The notes beneath the pieces were generated by a model that ran no database searches, was not told the origin of the DNA, and saw only the letters and a program-made list of their open reading frames with translations. Source: Lepidonotus clava (lineage: Eukaryota > Annelida > Polychaeta > Phyllodocida > Polynoidae). Taken from it: a DNA stretch of 64,000 nt. The stretch is taken from assembly GCA_936440205.1 (NCBI GenBank), contig OW387133.1, forward strand, positions 51,424,374-51,488,373, read 5' to 3'. This document shows, piece by piece, positions 49,041-59,300 of this stretch. Position numbers and translations under genes: made by a program. Every line of letters begins with the position of its first letter. Position 1 is the first letter of the stretch.

Positions 49041-49200
49041 CATGGAGGAGGGGTGGGCGCCTGGAGGAGGGGTGGGCGCCTGTAGGAGGGGTGAGCGCCT
49101 GGAGGAGGGGTGGGCGCTAGGAGGGGGGTGGGCGCCAGTAGGAGGGGTGGGCGCTAGGAGGGGGGTGGGCGCCGGGGGGAGAGGTGGGCGCCAGGAGGGT
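49041..49200. repeat. G-rich minisatellite, about 19-bp unit, eight imperfect copies
   Basis: Units close to TGGAGGAGGGGTGGGCGCC repeat through about 160 bp, with unit variants TGTAGGAGGGGTGAGCGCC and TAGGAGGGGGGTGGGCGCC. Two units carry CCTGGAGG (49060, 49098). G runs every few bases give G-quadruplex potential on the plus strand. Length is likely variable between individuals. Confidence 0.85.
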
Positions 49201-49327
49201 CGTCGTCCCTGTCGTCGTAGCTGCATGTGAGCTGGTACCCGCTGGTGGCCGTAGCCCCCGGCCCATCCCCGCTGCCCCTATTTCCCCTGTGACTCCCCCC
49301 GGCGCCGACTGACTGATTAATCCCTGG

Positions 49328-49360
49328 GAGCTGCTCGCGGGGCTGAGGGGTGAGCTGCTC
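49328..49360. promoter_or_regulatory. GAGC-W-GCTC pair, 24-bp spacing
   Basis: Exact GAGCTGCTC at 49328-49336 and 49352-49360, both followed by GC, same orientation. More exact copies lie at 49842-49850 and 51249-51257, so 49.3-51.3 kb holds four copies in under 2 kb. Confidence 0.5.
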
Positions 49361-49841
49361 GCTGTGGGTGGGGGTCGGGATCCAGGAAAGTCAGCAGACA
49401 ACCTGCCGGGTGGGGCGGTACGGGAGGGGTCAGTGAGTTCGATTGTGAGCAGAGTAGGGATGGGTGCCGTTGGGACTTGTACCAGTTTGTTTTCGATTTT
49501 TACAGGTATTTTTTTTAGGTTTTTAGGTTGGGTGATATTTACTAAAGCTACACTATAGACCTCGGCGGAATACGGCGGAAAGAGCTCCATCATAGAGTCA
49601 ACCAATACATTTTCCAGGTTCTAAACTGACCCCTTTTCGCTAGACTGGTGCCGCCCCTTCTGTAACGATCCTCCGCCTGCCCTTGGGTGAGGACGTCGAG
49701 GACGGTCGTAACGGCACGTCCTGCGCCTATTAAACCAACCCCTAACTGTCGGTCCGCGGGGCCCGGTCATAACCCCCGGTATAAAACCAAGTGATGGGAG
49801 GATCGAGGCCTCAGCCCTCCCGACGTACAGCTGGCCGGGGC

Positions 49842-49850
49842 GAGCAGCTC
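49842..49850. promoter_or_regulatory. GAGCAGCTC site
   Basis: Exact copy within CGAGCAGCTCA, fitting the wider palindrome YGAGC-W-GCTCR. Confidence 0.45.
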
Positions 49851-51248
49851 ACAGAGATAGAGAGCAGTACTATAGAGCCGGGGTTAGAGAGATGGGAGAT
49901 GGCTTCAGCTGGGACCGGCGACATTATTGAATTCTGGTCAATTGGTGGCGCGCACGCGGCCGTGGCTGCGGCTGGGCCGCGCGGCCTAACTCAATAGCGG
50001 CCGTATTGATGATCATAGATGATGGCCGTAATGATGGCGATCGATACCAATAAAACACTGCCACTGTTTGCTCGCATTAGGCCGGCGTTTTTCGAGTTTA
50101 GGACGTCCCCGCACCACCAGCACACTGTTAAAACCTACCCCTCCAGGCCCCACCCGCCCTGGAGCAACTCAAGGCCCCAACGAGCGTGGATTGACCGCTC
50201 CCGGTGCCCCATCTTGGTTTCGTCAGCGATAATCATCACAACAACCACCCGTGGCCATGCAGACCAAAAAAATGTTCTTAACAAGCAGGGACATGAAACT
50301 GGTCCCAAATTGGGCCTGCATTGTCGGAGGACCTGGAGGAGGCTGGGCCTGGTCATCCCCCCACCCCCACCACTTAAGCATTCCGACAGGGGCCGTGGAG
50401 GATCAAGTGGATCAGGTCGGGACTAACGCTCACATAGCGCCCATGATGGAGGGCCTGCCAGAACCAAAGCCCTTTTACCTCGCTGAGAGGTGGCCCCTCA
50501 CATCGGCCCTGGATGTCTACTCCCCACACCTGTGGCTATAACCCCCGGCCCGGCCCGGCCCAAGGTGGCTGTATGAAGCCCTGCCGGGCTGTATTGCCTC
50601 CCCCTAATGAAGTTGTCGGGGTTCCACCATTGAGGCAAAGGCCCTTCTCGGCGGGTGCTAGAAACGCAGCTAAGTCTCGCAATCTGGCAATGTCTAGGCC
50701 ATAGTCGCCCTATGTATAGCGTTGAACAGGCATTGAAGCTATACACGAAAGTGTCGATAACCCTACTCTGTGAATTTGATAATTAATTCAATTTGTTCAT
50801 AGCAGAATTACTCATATAAATAAAAATGTTCAAAACAAAGAAAAAATTGTTTATATCAAAGATGTATGGATGTGAAAAAAAGTCAATAGAGCCCGATTCA
50901 AATGTGTACTAACATTCCGTCACGATCCGTTTGAACAAAACCAATTGTCACCATTTTTGTTTTCTTTGGCGACAAGATTCTTGTGTTGTAAATAATTGTC
51001 TTTGTGCATGCACCAGTATTGCGTTGGTGTGCACCGAATTGCGTTGGAACTAAATGGAACCCTGGCATCTTAAGGGATCATTTTGGTTTGAAAGAACTGC
51101 AGCGCGGCTGATAATTGGGAATTTCAACGAACAATGTCAAAAGTTTTTCAAAATGCATTGCGCAAATTTGGTATGATTAGGTAGCCACAGGCACGGAGCC
51201 GCAGCGTTGAGAGGCGTCCTAATGACACGACCAACCTGCTCAGTTGGC
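49851..51248. other. intron stretch: GC-rich then AT-rich
   Basis: CCTCCAGG at 50140-50147 and CCTGGAGG at 50332-50339 lie in the GC-rich half, which ends at about 50720; 50750-51180 is AT-rich. No gene recognised. Confidence 0.45.
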
Positions 51249-51257
51249 GAGCAGCTC
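51249..51257. promoter_or_regulatory. GAGCAGCTC site
   Basis: Exact copy within CGAGCAGCTCA, the same 11 bases as at 49841-49851. It is followed by a run of TAATTA-type homeodomain cores (about 51339, 51368, 51411). Confidence 0.45.
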
Positions 51258-51429
51258 AGATGAACTAATTATCACCGATTTGCTCTTATTATTAAGCTCA
51301 CATCCCATTGGCGTCCGTCGAAGTAAGATCAGGAGATTAATTAAACCCAACTACCATCCACTTAGCTTAATTAGGCCTCTAATACGACGGGTGATCAAAA
51401 TTCCCCCTGTAATTAATACCTTATAGCCC

Positions 51430-54400
51430 TTTCATTTTTCACTCACACCAGAACAGCCCATGTCTAAGCAAGGTCCGAGGCTATTCCTTTTAAGACTACT
51501 CTACATTTATGTGAATGTCTCGGAGCATTAGATTACAAAATCATTAGTCAATATTTAAGTAGACTTCAAGTAAAAGGCGCCTTTAAAAGTACACCCTCTC
51601 ACGTCGGGCTTCCCTCAAGCCCAACTGCTAATGCTCAAATCTTCGGCAACGAGTCGAGCTTGCGTGTCGGACAAAGCCGCGAGTTTTGCCACACGACGTA
51701 ACACGAAGGGTACATACCTACTGGGACTATATAAACGTTAGTCGCCAGTCGCAAAGAACTAATATTTATGCACGCATGCCTTGAAAGGCTGCCTGAAAAG
51801 CCCTGGTCAAATGGGCAGGGGTTTTCTTGCCCTTATTGACCCTGTCCCGTAAGCAAAGTGCCCCTTATCCTTCCTCTTATAGCCGGCACGATAACGACGT
51901 GTATAATCCACGAGTCAGCTAGCTGGTCATAAACACTTCCTTGGCCGAGAACACTGAGAAAATATTCAAATCCACTTACTTTTCAGAAAGGCTGCGCAAC
52001 GTGTGTTGGCAGCCCTGCACCCATACACGAGGTCACAATACGTAAACACGTTAAGGTGAAGGCAATATTATGTTGACGACCTAAAGGGAACTGCTTCTAA
52101 GGAAAGGCATTTGAATAACAAATTAAAAATTAGCATCATGAGTCGGATTTTTTTCTTCTCTTTTTCTTGAGGGAAAAACATGATTGTGGGACTTAACCCT
52201 GACATTCATAATTATCATACCTGATTGGGTGACAGACTGGCAGAAAAACTGCTGGTCGACTAATGAAGAACTAGAGAGCTGTTGGGTGTTTTTTTACCGA
52301 CGGCAATTTATTATAGAAAGTAGCCTGGGCTTACCACAAACCCTCTGAGTAACGTATTAATTGACACAGTCCACTAGCTTGACGCGGACCCGTTCTATAT
52401 TTGACAGGCCTGCCTCTCCCAGGTGTCTGCTGCCCACCTAGGGGCCGTGCACCTGTCAGTTTAAGCGGGGATTAAATGATATTGAGATCATTTATCTGTC
52501 AGGGCCTTAACCTCCTGGAGGCCTCCAGTGGGTCCGCAGGGAGTCCTCCAGGGCCCCGTGCCTCGATCCGCAGGGCAAACCCGCATATAGACTCGGACAA
52601 AGGCTAGTTAGACGCGGCTATTGACAGGAAAACATTGACCCAAAGCAGTTGTCTAGAGATGGCAGGTCTATTACGAAAGACTCGGCCAGAGTTATTCCCT
52701 GAGCTCTTAAACTGGCCAAATACTCTCTCACTCAAACTCTACATATCGAGCGGGATGGGTTGGCCGCTGAGTAAATATGCTGTACTTGTGAAAACATCGG
52801 TCAAACCCTGTTACGTCCAGGCTGTATGCGTGAACATGTCCCATTCAAAAGGCGCTATTTCACATGTAAAAAAAATTATCCCAAATTCATGAATAAAATA
52901 AAAGGTTTCATTGTTAAATCAATAGAAAATCGATCATGCGAGTACCTTTTTTTCCTGTTGGGATTTTAAAGGGTTAGCATGGAATTGCCAATCATCTACT
53001 GCTGGTGGTAAACTATGCAGGCACGCGAAGTCCAGGCTAAACGTTATCAAAATAACCCGACTGGAGGAAAAACTGACCGACTGGTCTTATTGGTGGTCTC
53101 ACCGAATCCCAAGTGTTGCACAGAGGGTTACTCGCTTGAGCCAAATGGTCCATTTTTCATCGGGGCCTCTTGCCCAACACCTGGCTTCACCTGAGAGTAT
53201 ATAGCTCATAGGAATCTCAGGACTAATCTCCCATCTGCTGATAGCCCTGGAGGGGCCGTACATACATCCTCAGCTCCAGTGGGTCTGAGCTCGCCAACCT
53301 ACCCCAACACACCCACCCATCGTACATGTTTGTAGCCGGCCTACATTCTTCATAGCCATCTGCCTGGAGTGGCTGCTCCAGTGCTAGTCATGCTTGCCAT
53401 GTGCCAGCCATGCATGAATACTATATGTTACTCCTGGGCACTCACACGATCCATGAATATGTCTTATCACTGCAAACCTTCACATGCCTGTCAAGATCAC
53501 CCCCTACAGCTTATCGAGATAAGGAGAAAACAACGGGATCTCCTCTTTCTTTTTGTGTGACAACCGGAGATTGACTATGACAGGATTAGTGTAAGTAATT
53601 CCCTGGAGGTGTTCACATAAAAGGAAAAGGGGTGAGGGTAGGAATAAAAACACACACAAAAGGGGGTGTATGCTTGCCTACATGGAGCCTGGTTTTCTCA
53701 GTGAGGGTACTATGGGAACCGATAACAGGATGGGCGCCAAAGTAGAAGGAACAGGAGGAGAAAATGAAGGAGGATGAGCAAGTGGGGCAGAAAGAGAAAC
53801 AGACGGGGGATTAGGGCTAGCCTGAGGGGGATTGTACAGTACAGGAGGACCCTGTTGTGTGGTGGTGGTGGTGGTGGTGGTGGTGGTGGGCCTGGAGGAG
53901 GTGGGAGGTGGTGGGTGGTGCTGGTGATGAGGCCTGCTGGCCGACCTTCACACAGGGCGGCCCAGACTCTTCCTCCACGGTCTGCGCTCTGTCAGATCCT
54001 TGGCGGCCGGCTGAATGGGGCGAGGTGTGGAGGGCTGGCAGATAGCGGCCTGTAAAGTGGCTTGGCCGCCAGACCACGGGCCAACATGAAAGAGCGGCCA
54101 GTGGGGACCAAACAACAACCAGCCCGCTCCTACAACCAACACCAGCCGCCCGGTCGGACCGACCGACAGACCGACCCTGGAGGAGCCACACAGCCACGGG
54201 AGGAGCCGCACAGGAGGAGGTATACAACATAAGGGGTTGGCTAGGGAATGCTCTCTCCTCGTTATGATGTTGTTTCCTGCACAGGTTTTTCTTCTGGGTG
54301 AGAGGTTATGTATGGCATGTTCCCGTGGAGTACGCGTACCACCCAGATGGCTATTTGGAAACACGATAATGATACATCTTCCTACCCAATGCTCAGACTA

Positions 54401-54928
54401 ATATTTTTTATCCTGGGAATGGAGAAACATCCAGACAGAATCTGACTAGCTTCAACTACACTTTGGCCCTAGATAAAGGCTGTGCTATGTATAAGTACTA
54501 AAGTTCTTGGGCAAAGTTTCCCCATCGTACCTCATCATTGATCTGGTAATTAATAAATCATATCAATAGAAGTTACATACACTTGACAGCGTCCGGTTAA
54601 TTAAGCAGACCACCTGCTCAATACAGACAGACCCGAGACGCCCAGTCGCCAGGTCCTGTCTGTAGTCCCTAACAACTCTCTACCCTAACCACACCCTCTA
54701 AAGTATGCTTTTTTCAACGGCTCGCAACTCCCAAATCACCCATCCCCTCCCCAGCCACTCACCATAAAAACCTGAGTGAAACACGATATGATTTACGCTT
54801 GGGATGCCGGGGCAGTCTTGACCATTTAGACACATTGGGCACCAGTCTGCCAGCCCACCACCCCACACTCCACCCCTCCACGGCGGGCTGTATGCGGAAA
54901 CGGCGAATGGCCGAGCAGCAGCTGCGCG
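51430..54928. other. intron stretch with the densest run of CCTGGAGG words
   Basis: CCTGGAGG/CCTCCAGG occur at 52514, 52545, 53246, 53602, 53891 and 54176. The copy at 52514 is the left half of a 14-bp perfect palindrome CTGGAGGCCTCCAG. TGGCGGCC/GGCCGCCA lies at 54001 and 54064. A (GACC)n-like patch is at about 54155-54177. Reading frames here are low-complexity. Confidence 0.5.
53859..53890. repeat. GGT trinucleotide microsatellite
   Basis: About ten uninterrupted GGT units, directly followed by a CCTGGAGG copy at 53891-53898. Pure and therefore probably length-polymorphic. Confidence 0.9.
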
Positions 54929-54972
54929 GTGGCTTCCCATGTGGCTTCGGATGTGGCTTAGCCTGTGACTTC
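54929..54972. promoter_or_regulatory. four-unit GTGGCTTC array with exact 12-bp period
   Basis: GTGGCTTC at 54929 and 54941, GTGGCTTA at 54953 and GTGACTTC at 54965, each exactly 12 bp after the last. The 4-bp spacers are CCAT, GGAT and GCCT. This is the reverse complement of the GAAGCCAC arrays at 17875 and 20578, so the same architecture appears three times, about 37 kb apart and in both orientations. A single copy follows at 55344-55351. Confidence 0.6.
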
Positions 54973-55895
54973 CTGCAGTAGGGGGCCCGGGCGCCGCGTG
55001 GGCCGCTTCCGCCGGGTCACAAAAGCCTCTGGCCCGCTACGTGATGGCGCATGGTAAACATGGCAGGCGGGTCCTACCTTTATGCAGATGAGTTCAGCGC
55101 CTAGTTGAGGCTGTAAGCCTAAGTACCTCCACAAAATGGACCACCACGCGAGGTAGTTTTTAGGCGAGACCATATTATGGTCCTAAATTTTAAAGCACAA
55201 TTTTCATTTTCATGATCATTATTCTACTTGCATAATTTTCTCGATTGAATGTTGCTTGCTTGGAAGAAATCTAATTTTCAATCAAGTTCTGATTTACCGT
55301 GAGCTATGAAATGAGTAAATTCTGAGATAGAATTGACGTTTAGGTGGCTTCACCTTATTGTTTTCAATGATTTTATTAGTCTACAGTGACAGCAAATTTA
55401 TAGTATATATATGGAATTCTTCAAGCTGATTTATTCAGAATTGACTATGGATACAATGAACCCATGTGACTCATTTTCTCGGTGGCAACTTAATTAAAAA
55501 CCGAAGCAGGGGCTGCAGCTCATGAATCATCATCAACAGTAAGTGAAGCCCTAGACGTTATTAAGTCCACACTGATACACAGCCAGTGCTGTAGCCTGGG
55601 TGCGACACATTTATTATTAAATGATGAAGTGGGGACCACTAAAAAAGGCTAAACGTTCAGTTTGTTTTTGCCGCGAACAAGGCGCATCGCCTGAGTACGT
55701 CATTTAACTGCCGCTAGAGGCGTGGTGAAGTCCGTGGGGGCAGGGAGGGATAATGACTACTCATTAATTACTGCGTCGTTAGGTAATCCTGGCTGAGACT
55801 TACTGTGTCCGCCGCACAGACCTCGGAGGGCCCTCTAACCTACATAGACTCACCGACTACTTAATTATCCTCCCTAGACGAGGGCATACACCTTA

Positions 55896-56131
55896 GGCCA
55901 ACCTTAAAAAAAAGATTGTTTCCTGTTTACCGCCCGAGTGAGTATTTAAGGCCGACTAGAGACATTTTTTTTCATTTTTGGTAAAAAAAATATTTTTGTT
56001 ATCAAAATTTTCAGTTATATCCTTACCAACAAAAAAAAAATATGAAAAAAAAAAAGATTTCCCGACCTCCCGACTGGGTATTTTTCTGGTCACCCGCTGG
56101 ACAGGAAACAACTTTTTTTTAAAGGTTGGCC
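55896..56131. mobile_element. 236-bp fold-back element, Harbinger-like MITE candidate
   Basis: The left end GGCCAACCTTAAAAAAAAG and the reverse complement of the right end GGCCAACCTTTAAAAAAAAG match with one indel, and similarity continues patchily inwards (GTTTCCTGT, then CGGG and T-rich blocks), so much of the element folds back on itself. Both ends are flanked by TTA (55893-55895 and 56132-56134), a 3-bp target duplication typical of PIF/Harbinger elements. There is no coding capacity. Arms differ at several places, so it is not new. A piggyBac-type TTAA origin is less likely, since only the right side shows TTAA. Confidence 0.6.
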
Positions 56132-57139
56132 TTAAATAGACTTCCCACACAGCCTCGATGGATCAGAACTTCATGTCCCATGATAAACATCTTCTGGCGG
56201 CCTGGACAAGTTTGTGAAGATATACCACCACCTCCTGGTGTTAGATTTTTCCTATCCAAATTTACATGATAAGAGTATCTAAAGATAGACACATCTTATC
56301 GATATATGTCGGTATCATGTATCTTGTTCATAATAAAATCATGTTCTTTTTTCTGTCGTCAGGGGAAAACGTTGTATATAGTTAATCACTTGACATATCA
56401 AAGGCTTGGGGGAGCTCTTGAAAAACTGGCGTTGTATGCTTGATTTTTAATATTCGAAAGAAATTATTGCATGGTGGCTCATAGTTTGAACCCTTCCCAT
56501 ATCAAGGTTATAATGGTGGGTTGTGCCGAGACATGGCGAGTGGTGAGGGGGAGTAGAGGTGTGGGAGTGAGATAGGCGGAGGGAGGGCGGGTAGCCAATG
56601 CCATGGAGGAGCAGGAGGTCATCTAATCACCTGGGGCAGGTGTCGGGAGGTAATTATTTAATTTCACAGCCCCTAAACCTGCACAGGAGACGTAATTGGA
56701 CCGCGCACTGCGCCCAGAATATAACTACATAGAATCTACCACATCCCTGTACAATGTTTCCCATCGGTATAATATAGGCTACATAGTATTACCATACGAG
56801 CCCTGGAGAGCATACACACGTATTCATATGACTTATTGATGGCTAAATTACATATAATGACAAGGGACCGGGCTGGAACAAAACACGCTCCCCGACATGT
56901 TGTCGCCTGCCGGAACACTTCCTGCTAGTATAGGGCTGGGGGTTCGCTTCTATTTTTTATAGAGGCAACTGAACAAAAAACAATGGCAAGGTATTGACAC
57001 ATAGAATTGGCTTTTTTTCCTCGGGGCAATGCGGCTTCCGCACTCGAGAACCCGCGTCGATTTACAGCGGGGAGGCAGGTGCCGGGTTGGTCGGCCTATA
57101 GTGGATCCATCTATAACCCTCATAGTCAGCTTTTATCGG

Positions 57140-57352
57140 TTAAACCTTACCCACTGTCAAATAGTGTGGTCCTTGTTGTTTATGAAAACCTTACCAGCTG
57201 ACAAATAGTGAGGTCTTTATTATGTTTAAACCTTACCTGCTGTTGAATAGTACAGATCTTGTCTATGTTCAAACCTTAGCTGCTGTCAAATAATACAATC
57301 TTTGCCATATGTTTAAACCGTATCTGCTGTCAGATGGCACAATTCTTATTAA
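57140..57352. repeat. diverged tandem repeat, about 43-bp period, five copies
   Basis: Each unit begins AAACCTTAcctGCTGTcAAATAGTacaatCTTtg and drifts by substitutions and small indels; unit starts fall near 57142, 57186, 57229, 57272 and 57316. Divergence between units suggests an old array. Each unit holds CTTACC(T/A)GCTG, which on the minus strand reads as a weak AG|GTAAGG-type splice signal. Confidence 0.8.
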
Positions 57353-59284
57353 TATATCTTATCTTCAGCTCCTTCTATCAACCAATTCCGTATAAAGAAC
57401 CCCATGTAAAACCATCAAACTCCCTTCCCACATGTCTCTTATTGCAACCAGAAAGATGATATAATGATAATAACAACAAAAATACGATGAAATAGATAGA
57501 TATCTGGATGAATAACAGGGGCGTCTCTGTAACTTAATAGGCTGTTGGTTGTCGTGGTGCATAGGACTGGGGGTTTTCTCACAGTCCAGGTGAGATATGT
57601 TGTGGCTGGCGGTGGCCAAGGCCCTCAGGTGCTGGAGGAAGCGGGCGCTACACCTGACGCAACAACACTGATCTGGTAGATAAACAGTGTACAGGGGGAG
57701 CACTGTACCCTAGCCCTGACTCAGACAGGGATTGGAGATGTTAGCTTAGGTAAGGTCTGGCTTAACATAAACTAGCGCATGTTGAACTGGTTTGTTAGCT
57801 GTGTTTATAAATCAACTGGGGCAGCTTATCTACAAAAAATAAATCCTAACCTGGTTTCCAGCTGGGAAATTGAATATGAGCCTCCTTTTTCTTTTGATGA
57901 CCACGTTTACTTTTTGGTCCTTTTCAAAATAATTTACAGTGTGTTTGTCCTCAGCTTGCCTTTGGACTATGGGGACCCTTATGTCCCTTAATGTTGAATA
58001 TTATAAGTGAATATACACCCACTTGCAATGATATAACCACGATGGATATACATGTACATGTTATGTATGTATGTTTAAGGACATCTATACATCACCACAG
58101 CCAACCCACATTGCCACAGTACCAGCACTATGGGGGTTGGCTTCACACTGAGGTGGGGCCGATTACAGAGTCAATAATCAATAATCGGCCAAGATCTTTG
58201 CGCTGGGCTCGTCTATTTATCAGATGTCCCCTGAGTAGTAACGAATTAACATGAGTCACGATAAGCAGTGGTAGGCAATAATACCGGGTGCACACTCGTT
58301 GTGCTACTTTCTCTGCTTCTAGGCTCATAATGATTGATGAGGCTAAGGTTCCCATATGGACCACTGAGCGGTGTAGACTAAAGAAATACTGACAACATGC
58401 ACATACATATTGCAGGAAGCACGCCCCTGCTTTAAGCCATCCATCCACGAGCATGTTTTTCTCCTCTTTTTTCCTATTCATTTTTTACACAAAGCCAGAT
58501 CGGGTGAGTTTTAACGAAGACAAAATCCATTTTGTCGCGAGTGCGTGCGAAGCCGGCGAATTTGGATCAGGAGCCAAGCCGGCTTTTGCCTGTTTTCTTA
58601 TCGCCCAAGTCATCTTGCGACATGAAATCAGAGAATTGTCACGATGCCAGTAGCATAAAATAAGTCCTCCGCTCCAGGCAACTGTGCCAGGGCCTGCCTC
58701 GAACGCACAGCCTGTGTTGGGCGAACAGGTCTCTGTAGTCTGTATACGTTTTGGTTAATTAACTCAGCTAAGGGCGAATTTTCCCTAATTCTGCCCTTTA
58801 GGGGAAGGTAGTGGAAAGGGCATCACAGCAGGGTTTTAATTTTTCAGAAGGAAGGCAGCTGGTTAAATGCAGGTGTGCAGTCTCCGTCGCTTCCTATTCG
58901 TTGGATAATTAACAAGGCCGCAAGTGGCGCACGTACTGCCTCGGTGCAAAAAGTAAAAGGTAAATATTTCATGTATTAGCGTCCGCCCTGGGACGGCCGG
59001 GGCAAATTGAAGCTTAAGCAAATACCGGTTTATATAAGCATCATACATTGCGAGCACGGCCCTGGCGTGTTGGTTTATAGAATGTGAACGTATTGATTGA
59101 TCGACAAAAGTGGGGGGCGGGCGCCGAGGCCTTTTATCTCGATGGATACTACACTCGGGAGGAGACATGTGAGAATGCACCCGGCCTCCGTGGTCGTGAT
59201 CCGAGCACCACCTCCCCAATCTATCAGGAGGAGGGGCAGCTTTGACCACTGACAAGTGTGTCGTCGGGCACTGGAGCCCGCCGC
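57353..59284. other. intron stretch without supported gene
   Basis: AT-rich to mixed until 59080, then strongly CpG-rich. A 205-codon minus-strand frame at 58863-59480 is long but crosses two very different compositions, has no family match and overlaps other open frames, so it is treated as chance. Confidence 0.45.
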
Positions 59285-59300
59285 CCTGGAGGCCTCCAGG
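59285..59300. promoter_or_regulatory. 16-bp perfect palindrome of two CCTGGAGG words
   Basis: CCTGGAGGCCTCCAGG is two copies of the recurrent word abutting head to head with no spacer, within a CpG-rich block at about 59100-59530. A shorter version is at 52515-52528. Confidence 0.55.

Noticed and set aside
49041-49230. open frame across the minisatellite encoding Gly/Glu-rich repeats
   Set aside because: It follows from the 19-bp repeat unit, and both strands are open at this composition.
51339-58760. clusters of TAATTA homeodomain cores
   Set aside because: Frequent to the eye, but the total is only slightly above what base composition predicts.
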